Source: Aquilaria yunnanensis (Eukaryota; Streptophyta; Magnoliopsida; Malvales; Thymelaeaceae). From it: 64,000 nucleotides of DNA. Under the pieces are notes generated by a model. The model did no database searches and had not been told where the DNA came from. It worked only from the letters and a program-made list of their open reading frames with translations. The translations under genes were made by a program, and so were the position numbers. The DNA is taken from NCBI GenBank assembly GCA_039654915.1, contig CM077594.1, positions 69,682,393-69,746,392 on the forward strand. The letters are read 5' to 3'. Shown here piece by piece: positions 35,498 through 46,753 of this stretch (position 1 is its first letter; the number at the start of each line of letters is the position of its first letter).

Positions 35498-37913
35498 CTA
35501 AGGATTCTCGGCATCCCGGGAGCCACCAGCTCCAGCATCTTTCTCCACAACCTTCGGTGCCGAAAGCGAAGGGGGCAGGTTCAGATGCTCGATCTTGGAC
35601 CAAGACCACCGAGGTCCCTCGGGAATGTTCAGAGCCTCCAAAAAAGAAAGGTCCAAATCTGGGAACCTTTGAGGAACTTGATGCCGAGCAAGGCAAAACC
35701 CGTCCTGAAAACCAACTTTGGTCATCTGGTCAGATTTGTTCTTCTCGACACCGAGGTCTTCAAGGTCCTCCTTCAGATCCGGGACCTTATTCTTCAGCGC
35801 CTTCATCTTGTTCTTCTCCGGCTCCTTCTTTAAAGACTCGACCTCGGCTTGAAGGATGGCTTTCTCTTCAAGCACCTTCACCAGGAGAGCCTCTGATTCT
35901 GACTTCTCCTTTTGAACTGCCTCATTCGCCAAAATCAGCTCCGCCATCTGGGAGCCGAGGTCAGAAATCTTTTGGGAGGAGTCCTTCAAAAGTTCTTCCT
36001 TTTCCTTCAGGAACTCCTCTCGAGCGGCAGCAACCTCCTTTTCTGCAGCATGAGCCAGCTGCACGTTCTGTGTTGCCAGTTCCGAGCACTTGGCCTTATA
36101 TTGGTCCATGGTGCTTAAGGCCGAGGCTCGGAACAGTGCCTGCCTTGCCACCCAAACTCTGAGGAAACTGGCATACCCCAGGAGCTGCAGAAAAAGAAAG
36201 ACAAAGTTAGTAAGGCAAAGAAGAAGAGGCAGACATTTAGAGGAAATCAAAAGGAAAAACACAAAGGCCAAAGGCGTACCTGGGTAGCGTGCTCAGAAAC
36301 CTTCGCGGCAAGAGAGTCATCATCAGGGTGAGCCTCCGCGATGGCCTTGAAGGAGGCCTCAGTAAGCACCCCCTTTGAGATCTCCTTAGCCATTTGCTGG
36401 CAGTCTCCGGAGTACAAATTCATGTCCTCCGTAAACGTCCAGAAAGGCTCATTCGGGACCTTCCCCTTCGGGATATGGGCATCTCGAAGGGCCCGCTTTC
36501 GGGCTTGCTCGGCCACCCATCCCAGAGATGATATCTCCCCTGCATGACAAAAACAAAAAATTGGTCAAGACAAGAAAATCTCAAAGCCCACGAAAAAGAA
36601 GGCACCTCAGTTTGTTAGAAAAAACAAACCTGCTGGCACCTCGGCGACGTCGTCGTCGGAAGCCTCCTCGGTAGAAATCCCCTTGTCGTTGCGTTTACGT
36701 CGCTCCTCGGTGAAAGGGGCCTCTACCAAAGCATCCAGAAGAGTCCCCGAAGGAGTGGGACTCTGAGCAGCGAGGTCAGAAACGACCTTGGCCGGTGGGA
36801 CAGCAGCGGCCTCGGGCTCTTCGTCCACCTCCTCGGGAATCTCTGGGAGAGAAGGGGGCGCATCCTTCTTCGCCCGTTTGGCCACAGATGGCCCAGCCCC
36901 AGACATTTTCCATCTTCGGGAGACGGCCTTCTTTGTCTGCTCACCCTTCTCAACTTGGCCAGTGAAAAGGGATTTGTAGAAGGCAGAAGTGCCGTCGCCC
37001 ATCTCTGGAAAAGAAAGAAGATATCAGCGTGAGTCCAAGATGAAAACCATAACAAAAGGAGCCAGAGATAACTTACTCTCGAACAATGTTTCGAAAGAAA
37101 AGAAACTTCCCCCTGAAGGAGTTTCACCAACCAAGAATCCTTCCCGGTGATGGCAGGAGCTGGCATCTCGTGGTCAGTCTTGTGCTCCTTCACTACCCCT
37201 AGCTCCCAAAGAACCTCCTCGGTCATTAACCTCCAATTAATGGGGAAGGGGTAGAGAGAGCGCGAGGAGACCTCGGGACCCCAGTCAGAGACGGCCCGAA
37301 TACGTCCGTCGAAGTCCGCGAAGACAGAAGCCAACTCCGGAGTTAGCATTATCTTCGGATCTACGACGTCCATCTCCAGCTTCCCCTGAGCCCACTTGGT
37401 CGGAACATGCGACCAGGCCTCCTCCATCTTTAGGAAGAAAAATTTTTGTTGCCACCCTCGCCAGCTATCCTTGGTGGCAAAGGTGAAGATATAATTTTTG
37501 CTCCCGGATCCCCGAGGTAGCATGAAATAAAAGCCACCCTTCGGGACCACGAAAAGCTTGTAGTACTGCATAAAAATAACAAAGTGGGGTTCTATCCCGA
37601 AGACGCCACACATGCAGATGAAGGCATTAAAATAGCAGTACGAGTTCGGCGGAAGTTGATTTACGGCAATGCCATGGAATTGGCAGAACTCGCAAATCAT
37701 TTTCAGAGGAGGGTACCGAAGTCCGGCCTTCAGTTGGGCTTGGAAAACGGTAACCTCATTACTACGGTTTGAAAAGAAAAATTGGTCAGAACGTGGCAAC
37801 CTCGTAACAGCATACGAAGGAAGAAAGAACTTTTTCTTCCATCTTGCTAGTTTTTTGGGGGTTGTGCAGCGAGGGTGAGACAAAAGGGGTTGCCAGCTCT
37901 CGGGAACAGGCAT
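35498..37913 (-). pseudogene. Antisense four-exon extra gene of element B
   Basis: Exons (minus strand) 37913-37077, 37004-36630, 36539-36280 and 36184-35498, with GT...AG introns of 72, 90 and 95 bases at the same places as in A and C; exon 3 is again 260 bases. Exon 1 is open for its whole length: MPVPESWQPLLSHPRCTT, LKAGLRYPPLKMICEFCQF, PPNSYCYFNAFICMCGVFGI, PRGSGSKNYIFTFATKDSW. A small indel in a TTTCTTTTCTTT tract near its end puts exon 1 out of phase with exon 2 by one base. Exon 4 is an uninterrupted 229-codon coiled coil ending in SFLEALNIPEGPRW. This is the copy with the most complete exon 1 and exon 4. Confidence 0.88.
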
Positions 37914-38166
37914 GTTTGCTGAGAAACGAGTTCAAAAAAAGGGAAAGAAAACAACTTTTGGAAATACTCTAAAAATCAGAGGATTCTGGAAATCAAAAAC
38001 CCACCAAATGACTTGCCAAAATCTGGGTTTGAAGTCGCCGTCGTGAAAGATTGCCGGAAAAAAACTCTGTCAAACAGCACCGCCGTGGAAAGAAGGGAAA
38101 AAACAGTTGCAAGCAGGGAAAAAGAGTAGAAGCAAAACCAAAAAAGGAACTTATGATGGAATGGGC

Positions 38167-38174
38167 TATATATA
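38167..38174 (-). promoter_or_regulatory. TATA box of the antisense gene in B
   Basis: TATATATA, about 254 bases before the ATG at 37913, within the conserved context CTCGGCC/TTCGGCC-TATA shared with A and C. Confidence 0.75.
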
Positions 38175-38596
38175 GGCCGAAGGTGGGTAGGCGAACCGGC
38201 GTCATAAGTACCCCTTGAAGGCGAACGGTCGCCATAACTATTCCCTGTGTCTAAAAAGATGCGCCCTTTATAACCGACGCGAGTCTCCTCTAATGACAGT
38301 GTGCCACGTGTCAGCCGCCGCGTCAAAATAGGGGACACACCTTCTGACACCCCTAAAAAACTGGGACGCGCCACTCCAGACTGACACGCCTGGCCATGAG
38401 ATGAGACGTTGCACAGACCTGCAAAAGGAAAAATGAAAGAAGTAAGTTGCCTCGAAGACACCAAAAGACAGGCCATAGCCGAACAGCCCATATCTTCGGG
38501 CAAGAGGTGTACCTTCGGCACAGGTTTTACTCCCTAAAAACTCCCAAAGAGCATCCTCGAAAAGACTGCAAACCGAAGTCTCCACTTCGGCTTTCC

Positions 38597-38605
38597 AAAG
38601 GGGGG
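38597..38605 (+). promoter_or_regulatory. Element B polypurine tract
   Basis: AAAGGGGGG, then CATG, then the 3' LTR. Confidence 0.85.
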
Positions 38606-38609
38606 CATG

Positions 38610-39360
38610 AGATAGCGAAAGGGCTATCGCCTCTATCTGACCCGAACTAGGAGCGTCAAGAAATGCGAGGATACTATTAGCCCCCCCGAGGTACTAAAAC
38701 AGATCACCTTCGGAGATGGAGAATCAGCTATTGCAAGCCGAAGAGGATCTCCCCGAAGGCGGAACCCTGAATCAGGGAACTCCCCGAACTACGGGCACAT
38801 TTCCTGAAGGGGCACCGTCTGCGTCAGAGGACGACCTCGTCGAGGGACTTCGGGAGTACGGTATGAGCATTTAAGGAGCCTCTGACACACCGCCAACAGA
38901 CGCTACATGTCACCTCAAATGGCGATTTGACACACCGACGTCGTCCAGGTCTTGTCACAACTTGTCTCGATTCAAGGCTCAAGGAGCCTGCCACCGGCTA
39001 CTCGCCCCCTACGCCCAGAAACTCAAAGAACATCAGATCGAACACGTGTCACCATCTAAACGGGTTGGGCTTTTCTATAAATACCAGGGTACAAACCCTG
39101 GCAAACGGTTGGACTCCTCCTCCTCCATAAAATACAGGCAAGCCCATTAAAAACTCTAGTGCTTCCCCCTTACCTTCTCAGGAAACTGACTTGGGCGTCA
39201 GAGGCTCCTCCCCGGAAAAGCACCCCGGGGACCTCCTAACCCTCTTCTCTAAGCTTTTCAGGCACATTCCCCTGGGAAGCCTCAACTGCAGATGCTCTTC
39301 CTCACAGGAAGTCATCCTGGAAGTCACCATTCCTTCCAGTGAAGATGTCTCAGGGCATCA
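38610..39360 (+). repeat. Element B 3' LTR
   Basis: Same length as the 5' LTR; its first base has changed (AG in place of TG) and the terminal palindrome is damaged (GATAGCG...GCTATC). TATAAATA at 39076-39083. The gag ATG is ATT in this copy. Confidence 0.93.
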
Positions 39361-39830
39361 CACTTGGTTTTCATGGAAATTTTCCATGATCAAGTGGTAT
39401 TAGTGATTAAATGATAGTCAAAATGTGCTAGAAAGTTTTGTTTGGAAGACATATTTCAGATTTGGATACTCAAGCATAGCCGAAAGCTTGAGCTTTGTAG
39501 TTGAGGTAGGAATTCACAAAAGTTACTTGTTTACTTGGTAAGGATTCCATGAGCAAGTAATTTTGATGGCTAATTCATGAACAAATTATGCTAGGTAATT
39601 TCTGTTTGGAAGCTCAAGTTGAACTTGGAAGTTCAAGCATTAACCAAGGAAACTCAAGCTTTGTTTGGAAAGGTAGGGTTCACAAATTACTTGTTTGCTT
39701 GGTAATGTGCCATGATTCAAGTAGTTAGAGTGACTAAGTGATGGTTAAGAGTGCTAAATGACCTTAGTTACTTAATGGGCATTATTGAGGTGATTCAATT
39801 TTTATGAATTGGTTAGCTAATCAAATATGG

Positions 39831-40802
39831 TGATAGCCAAAGGCTATTGCCTCCTCGGTAGTAACTCCCTGCCAGAATATTGGCCGAGGAGTGTGACGTC
39901 ACCCAAGAGAGGATCTTTTCACTGACCTCGGAAGGTGCGAAGTCAAACACTATGAGCTAGAGACTTCGGTTAGCTCGTCAGGAATTCCGAGGACAACACC
40001 GTCTCCATCGAGGGGCCAAACTGACCGTCTTCGGGTAAGAGAGCCATCTCTCTGAAGCAAGGAAGAATCTCCCCGAAGGCAGAGGCCCCGAAGAGGATCT
40101 TCCCCGAACAAGAAACACCTGAACAAGGGAATCCCCTAACTATGGGTGTGAGTCCCGAAGATGGTGTTCATCAAGGGAGCTCCCAGAACTATGGGATAGA
40201 TCCCGAAGGAGGTGCTCGCACCGAAGGACGGATAGAATCCGAAGAGGGTGCACGCATCGAAGGGCGACCTCGCCCAGGGGACCTCGGGAGTACGGTATGA
40301 GCATTTAAGGAGCCTCTGACATGTCGCCCACAAGCCCTACACGTCACATCTGAACGGCGAACTGACACGCCGCAGGCCCCCCAGTCCTGACACAACCTGT
40401 CCGGGTCCAGGGCTAAAGGAGGCTGCAAACGGCTGCCTGTCCCCTAGGTCCAAAAGTACAGATCAAATCTGACCGAACACGTGTCATGATCTGAACAGAC
40501 CAGCTACTCCTATAAATACTAGGAAATGAGACTGGGCAAAGGATGGGCATTTTCCTCCCTCTGAGAAAACACAAAACAGGCAAGACACTTGATCCCTTAG
40601 TGTTCTTCCTCCACTTTCACTCAGAAAACTGACTTGGGCGTCGGAGGGTCCTCCCCGGAAAAGCAAACCGGGGACCTCCTAACCTCTTCCTTGAGCTTTT
40701 CAGGCACACTCAGCTGGGAAACCAGAGCTCCAGGCGCTCGCCTCCTCAGGAAGTCTCTCCACCCGTCAACATGACAGTAAACGAAGATGCTTTGGGGCAT
40801 CA
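39831..40802 (+). repeat. Element C 5' LTR
   Basis: Starts TGATAGCCAAAGGCTATTG (palindrome nearly complete) and ends GGGGCATCA. TATAAATA at 40511-40518. Contains the gag ATG at 40771. Confidence 0.96.
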
Positions 40803-42069
40803 TTTGGCGCCGTCTGTGGGAACGTACTCCCAGGTAGCTGTTGTCGAAACTCGGCGTTCGAAGGACAAAGGACTCCCAAAGTCCCCGTCCGCGCCTGAGA
40901 CCCAACCAGCTACCGAACAAAGTCCCCCAGAGACTTCCTTGCCTGAAGAGGAACGCCCTCTTGTCATCACCATGGGTTTTTTACGAGACTTTCAGAGGTC
41001 TGTTGTGGCTGAAATGACACAACAGATAGACCGAAGGTGGCCACAACCAGCCCAGGCGCAAAAACACACTTCGCCAGCACGACCTCGGGAGAAAAGCCCA
41101 AGGGCAACCCATCATAGCTCGGGAAGTGGGGAGCCACGGGAAGAGTCCTCGACAGATAACTTGCCCCTCGGAGCACGGCTGGCGGAAAGAGCGAGGTCTG
41201 AACGACCCGAAGTCCCCTCCAGAAGAAGTTTGTCGCCAGAGGCAAGGTCCCCCTCACCTCGGTACCGAGGTCGCTCCCCGAAGAGACGTCAACAGTCCTT
41301 TTACCCAAGAACCTCCAAGCACCAGGAAGAGGAGCCCAGTGCTACGCTCCTCCTGGAGAAAGTCTTGGCAAGACTGGAGAGAGTGGAACAGCAGGTGGCA
41401 CGCAAGCCTGTTTGGGCCAGGCTAACTGAAACCGTCTCTGGAGATGAAACTCCTTTCGCCCGAACAGTGGTCGAGGCGGCCATGCCAAGTGACTTCAGGC
41501 TACCTCGGCTAGAGACCTCTGAGGGTCGGACTGATCCCCAGGCCCACCTGACAAAGTACAAACGCAGCATGGTGCTACACGGGGCTGATGATGCTACACT
41601 CTGCAAGTGCTTTGAAGCCACTCTCGCAGGACCAGCAACTGCCTGGTACAATTCCCTGCCTCTCGGAAACATCAGGGGGTTCCAGGAGCTGTCCACAGCG
41701 TTCACCCAACAGTTCATTGGGAGCAAGCCGACGGCAAAGATGCCCGTCCAGATGTTTGACATAGCACAAAGAAACGGGGAGACCATCCGTGACTATGTCG
41801 AGAGGTTCAACAGAGAGGCCCTCTGTGTTCCGGACTTTTGTCCCGAAATCCGTATCCTTGCCATGACGAGGGGCCTCCGGAGGGATTCGCACTTGTTTTA
41901 TGAATTCTCCAAAGATCCCCCGAACACGCTGGGAGAATTCTACCGAAGGGCTGAACAACATATGACAGCCGAAGAGCTGAGAATGACTGGACCGAAGGCT
42001 GACCATATTCACGCTCGTGGCGAAGGGTCCAGCCAGCAAGCCCGGTGTCCAACGGAACAGTTAGGCTGA
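40771..42069 (+). CDS. Element C gag, intact reading frame starting in the LTR
   Basis: 432 codons with no interruption. The ATG is 32 bases inside the 5' LTR, and the frame crosses the primer-binding site as GHHLAPSVG. The N-terminal 230 residues are Pro/Arg/Ser-rich and likely disordered. The capsid domain follows (about residues 240-400): QAHLTKYKRSMVLHGADD, GPATAWYNSLPLG, QQFIGSKPTAKMPVQMFD, TIRDYVERFNREA and LGEFYRRAEQHMTAEELR. Gag builds the virus-like particle. It ends at TGA 42067-42069; pol continues in the same frame. Earlier ATG codons do not fit better, and the same ATG position recurs in A and B. Confidence 0.88.
   Translation: MTVNEDALGHHLAPSVGTYSQVAVVETRRSKDKGLPKSPSAPETQPATEQSPPETSLPEEERPLVITMGFLRDFQRSVVAEMTQQIDRRWPQPAQAQKHTSPARPREKSPRATHHSSGSGEPREESSTDNLPLGARLAERARSERPEVPSRRSLSPEARSPSPRYRGRSPKRRQQSFYPRTSKHQEEEPSATLLLEKVLARLERVEQQVARKPVWARLTETVSGDETPFARTVVEAAMPSDFRLPRLETSEGRTDPQAHLTKYKRSMVLHGADDATLCKCFEATLAGPATAWYNSLPLGNIRGFQELSTAFTQQFIGSKPTAKMPVQMFDIAQRNGETIRDYVERFNREALCVPDFCPEIRILAMTRGLRRDSHLFYEFSKDPPNTLGEFYRRAEQHMTAEELRMTGPKADHIHARGEGSSQQARCPTEQLG
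40805..40820 (+). promoter_or_regulatory. Element C primer-binding site
   Basis: TGGCGCCGTCTGTGGG two bases after the 5' LTR. Confidence 0.88.
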
Positions 42070-45000
42070 CCTCGGAGAATGCGAGTAGGAGGAAGGAAGC
42101 CCCAAAACTTTACACCTCTGAGCACCACGAGGGCTAACGTCCTCATGGCGTTGGAAAAACAGGGGGCTCAAATCCAACGACCGAGGGGCATGATTGCTGA
42201 CAACAGAAGGAACATGAAGAAGTTCTGTCAGTTCCACTGTGATCACGGTCATGACACCGAAGACTGCTTTCAGTTGAAAAAGTACATTGAATCACTGATA
42301 AAGCAGGGCCAGCTTCGGCGTTATTTGAGAATGCCTTCCCCGAAGGGGAAAAAAGAGGAAGAAGGAAAGCCCGATGATGAGGATTACGATTCAGACAGGC
42401 GAAGGAACCGAAGTCCGAGAAGGCGTCCTCCACCTTCGGCAGGAGTAATACAGACGATCACAACCGGATTTCCATCCTCGGAAAGAAAAAGAAGGGCCAG
42501 AGAGATAGCGGTGATGGAATATCAGAGCCCAACGAAAAAATTGGCCCACGAGGATGGCTCCACCATCGTATTTCCCCATGATGATCCATTGCTGATAATG
42601 GCGAGGATAGGAAACTGGGACGTCAAGAGGGTACTGCTGGACGATGGGTCAAACGCAGACGTCTTGTTCTCACATTTGCTGCCAAGCTTGGGCGTATCCA
42701 GGAGTGACCTCAAGGCTGTTACATCACCCACGTTCGGCGTAGGACCATCTGAGCTACCTGTCCTCGAGTGGATCGACCTCCCCTTGATGATGAAAGGAAC
42801 TTCGGAGAAAGGAACTGCTGAGTTGTTCGCCTCTACCATGGCAAGATTCATAGTCATGGACGTTCCTTCGTCATACAACGCCATCCTCGGCAGACAGACA
42901 CAGGGAAATTTGCACATTCGCCCTGATGTAAAGTACTTGACCGTCACCTTCGCCACCAAGGAAGGAGACACAAAGATCTTCATTGATCAAGGCGAGGTGA
43001 GAAAGGTGTTCGTCAGAGCACGAAAGGGTCCAGCAAGCAACTTAGCACATGCTGTAGAAGCAAAAAAGCTGGAAAGGGGCGAGGCAGAAGATCCCACAAA
43101 AGCGGAAACAGAAGAAGTAGAGCTTGTCCCAGGCCATAGTACCTGAATAGGGAAAAGCATGGCCGTAGGAGACAAGGAAAAACTTGTATCTTTTCTGCTT
43201 GCAAATAAAGATCTGTTCGCCTACTCGCCGAAGGACATGCCAGGGGTAAACCCTCGCGTAATCCAGCATAGCCTCAAAGCGAGTCCGGAAATAAAACCTG
43301 TCTGGCAAAAGAAACGGAGCATCTCAGCTCACAAAAGTGACTTCGTCAAGACCGAAGTCCAGCGTCTGATAGACGCTAGCGTTATCCGGGAGGTAAACTA
43401 CCCCGAATGGCTAAGCAACGTGGTAATTGCCAAAAAAGAAGGAAGTAGTAAGCTCCGGATGTTCATCGACTTCAGAAATTTGAACGATGCTTGCCCGAAA
43501 GATTAATATCCTCTTCCGCCAATAGACCAACTGGTAGACTCAATTGCCGAGTACGGGCTCCTAAGTTTCCTGGACGCTTTCAGTGGGTATCATCAGATAA
43601 GGATGGACCCCGAAGATGAAGAGAAGATGGCCTTCATCACTGAGGGAGGAACATATTGCTATATCAGGATGCCCTTCAGACTCAAAAATGTAGGAGCCAC
43701 CTACCAGAGGCTGATGAACAAGGTCTTCAAAGACCAAATGGGGAGGAACATGGAGGTGTATGTTGATGACATGATAGTCAAAAGCAAACTGCCTGGCTAC
43801 CAAGTTGCAGATTTAGAGGAAACCTTCGAAAAACTCAGAGCCTTCGGGATCCGCCTTAATCCTGAGAAATGCATCTTCGGGGTGACCTCGGGAAAGTTCC
43901 TTGGGTACATGGTATCCGAAAGAGGCATCGATGCTAACCCCGAGAAGATTAAGGCTCTGCTTGAATTCCAAACTCCTGCCACAGTCAAAGACGTGCAAAG
44001 ACTCACCGGAAGAATAACCTCTCTGAGCAGGTTTATTTCCAGGTATGGAGATAGGTGTCGACCCTTCTTCAAAGTCCTCACAAAGGCAGCAAAGATGGAA
44101 GGGGACCTCGGAAGGAATGGTCATCCTTGGGATGAAGATTGCCAAAAAGCCTGGGAAGAACTCAAAGTCTACTTGGCCAGCCTGCCGACCCTGTGGCAAC
44201 CTCGGGAGGGAGTGCCCCTCGTATTATACCTCGCCGTCACAGAAAAAGCTGTGAGCTCGGTCCTCATGAAAGAAGAAGGGCCAAAGCAATGGCCGGTCTA
44301 CTATGTCAGCAAGTCCCTGCATGGCGCCAAAGTCAGGTACCCTTTGCTTCAAAAAGCTATATATGCCTTAGTGCTTGCAGGGAGAAGGCTGCGGCCATAC
44401 TTTCAGGCTCACCCTATTATCGTCCGAAGTACCCTGCCTCTACGGGATGTTATGAGGAAAGTTGATCACTCGGGAAGGCTTTCCAAGTGGTGTATAGAGC
44501 TTGGCGAACACGACATCACGTATGAACCCCGGAAAGCTATAAAAGCTCAAGCTTTGGCAGACTTCATTGCCGAAGTACCAAACACCGAGGAGGGACATTC
44601 ATTTCCGGGCGAAGATGAACCAGAATGGACGTTATATGTTGATGGGGCCTCAGGATCCGAACACCAGGGAGCTGGAGTGATTATCAGAGGCCCCGAAGGC
44701 CTAGAAGTAATGAAGGCCATCAAGTTCAGTTTCAACGCCACCAACAATATGGCCGAGTATGGGGCCCTCATAGCAGGATTACGCCTGGCCAGAAAAATTG
44801 GCGTGAGAAACTTGAAAGCCCATAGTGATTCCCAACTGGTGGTCCGGCAAATGGCAGGAGACTATGGCGTGAAAGACCCGACCTTGGCGAAATACCATGA
44901 GTTGGTAACAAAGCTTATTCGGGAGTTCGACATCGTGAAAATCGAGAATGTACCCCGACGAGAAAATGCTAAGGCAGACTGTTTGGTGAAGTCCAAAACT

Positions 45001-46299
45001 TGCACTGAGGTGCTAAGCCACCCCAGCATCGCGGTGTTAAGCATAGAGACCTCGGGGAAAGGATGGAGAGAACCAATCAAAACGTATCTCGCAACCAACA
45101 CACTACTCGAAGACCCCAGCGAAGCCGTAAAAGTGCGAAGGCGCTCCGGACGTTTCTTCTTAATTGGAGAAGAACTATATCGGCAAGGATATGCAAATCC
45201 ACTACAGAGGTGTGTTGGTGAAGAGGATACTGAAAGGATCCTCGAAGAAGTTCATGAAGGCGCCTGTGGTTCGCACATCGGAACCGACGCCCTGGCAGCA
45301 GTGATACTTCACCAAGGATACTTCTGGCCTACCCTGAGAAAGGACGCCAAGCAGTTCGTCCGAAAATATGGTAGTTGCCAGAGACATGCGAACATCCAAA
45401 GAACACCCTCAGAGTTCGTGACTCCGGCAGACTATCCTTGGCCCTTCACAGTTTGGGGCATAGATCTCATTGGGCCACTCCCAACGGCGCCTGGAGGCGT
45501 AAAGTTCTGCGTAGTAGCAGTAGACTATTTCTCTAAGTGGGTCGAGGCAGAACCTCTGACAACTATCTCGGCAAAAGAAGTGCAGAAGTTTGTATGGAAA
45601 AACATCGTATGCAGATTTGGCATACCGAGGGTACTCGTAGCGGACAATGTGTCCCAGTTCATAGACAAAGGATTTCAAGAGTTCATTAGCGACCTCAGGA
45701 CAAAAATGCACTTCACCCCAGTAGCTCACCCCCAAAGTAATGGGCAAGTGGAAGTATCTAACAGGACCATAAAAGATGGTCTGAAAAAGAGATTGGGAGA
45801 AGCAAAAGGGAAATGGCCAGGAGAACTCCAAAGCGTGTTATGGAGTTATCGAACAACACCCCGAAGAGCCACAGGGGAAACGCCCTTTTCACTCGTCTTT
45901 GGCACAGAGGCCATCATCCCTGTCGAGGTAGTACAACCGTCAATACGAGTCCAAGTGTTTGATGAAAATGGAAATGACCTCGGCCTGAGAACCAAGCTCG
46001 ACCTCATCGGCGAACACAGAGAAGTAGCCGAGCTGAGAAGAAAAGCCTTCCAGCAAAGAGTAGCAGCAACCATAAACCTACGCGCCAGGCCAAAGGGAAT
46101 AAAACAGGGAGACCTCGTTCTCCGAAAGGCTGAATTTGCACCCCGAAAGCCGTCCCACGGGGTACTTCGCGCAAATTGGGAAGGACCCTACCTGGTACTT
46201 GCCGAAGTACGAAATGGAGTTTATAAGCTCGGCGATGCCGAAGGCATAGAATTAAAAAACCCTTGGCACTCAGAGGCCTTGAAAAAATTCTATGCCTAA
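42070..46299 (+). pseudogene. Element C pol (zinc knuckle, protease, RT, two RNases H, integrase)
   Basis: Counting from the gag ATG: zinc-knuckle-like CQFHCDHGHDTEDC near residue 485, protease VLLDDGSNADVLF near 620, RT about 840-1060 with FLDAFSGYHQIRM and YVDDMIVKS (995), RNase H near 1150, archaeal-type RNase H with YVDGASGSE (1288) and AHSDSQLVV, integrase from about 1495 with GSHIGTDALAAVI, WGIDLIGPL, LVADN and SNGQVEVSNR, ending KKFYA. Two nonsense codons inside: TGA 43144-43146 (CGA in B) and TAA 43504-43506. Missense decay: MPFGLKNAG is MPFRLKNVG, and the first Cys of the integrase HHCC is Tyr. No frameshift. Confidence 0.95.
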
Positions 46300-46396
46300 A
46301 AAGTTTGGTGGGAACGTTGTATTGCACAAGTTGGAAAAATTTGTCTAAGTAAAAAGTTCTGAAAAAGTACAAAACAAGAGTCTCACGAAAGCAATC

Positions 46397-46628
46397 GCCG
46401 AGGAAAGCAAAAGTAAGTTTTTCCAAAGTCTCTTGAGCGAATATGTTCAGGACAAAGGAAACCAAAAGTAAGGTTTTCCGAAGTCTCTTGAGCGAATATG
46501 TTCGGGACAAAGGAAAGCAAGAGTATGGTTTTCCGAAGTCTCTTGAGCGAATATGTTCGGGACAAAAGAAAACAAAAGTATGGTTTTCCGAAGTCTCTCG
46601 AGCGAAGTATGTTCGGGACAGTGGGAAA
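46397..46628. repeat. 55-base tandem array between pol and the antisense gene of C
   Basis: Four units with AAGTCTCTTGAGCGA starting at 46426, 46481, 46536 and 46591, exactly 55 bases apart. Each holds GTTTTCCGAAGTCTC and ATGTTCGGGACA. The frames open on both strands here follow the repeat and are not genes. Confidence 0.93.
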
Positions 46629-46753
46629 CAAAGGAATCTGGCAAAAATACTTAGCCAAATTTTTATCTATTGAGCCAAAGAGTGCTTACAGAGAAGAAAG
46701 TTGCTGAAAGACTACAAAAAAGAAGAAGAAAATGAAGACAAAAGGCCCTAGTA

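Larger units (their letters stand above)
26419..39360 (+). mobile_element. Element B: full-length Tat-lineage retrotransposon, carrying J1
   Basis: Duplication CACTT (26414-26418 and 39361-39365). Both LTRs are 751 bases. Without J1 and its duplication the element is about 10.1 kb. Same plan as A and C. By hand I count about 51 LTR differences (6.8%), so it is the oldest of the three Tat copies and the most decayed. The end of integrase and the start of the tandem array are deleted near 35310. Confidence 0.96.

Noticed and set aside
35440..36162. 240-residue plus-strand frame in B
   Set aside because: It is the complement of exon 4 of the antisense gene. The minus-strand reading is conserved in A and C and has a coiled coil.
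46426..46605. CRISPR-like regularly spaced repeat
   Set aside because: The 55-base units are contiguous near-identical tandem copies without unique spacers, and the context is a plant retrotransposon.
46004..46707. Overlapping frames on both strands rich in repeated peptides
   Set aside because: They arise because the 55-base array is open in several frames; the peptide repeats are a by-product of the DNA repeat.
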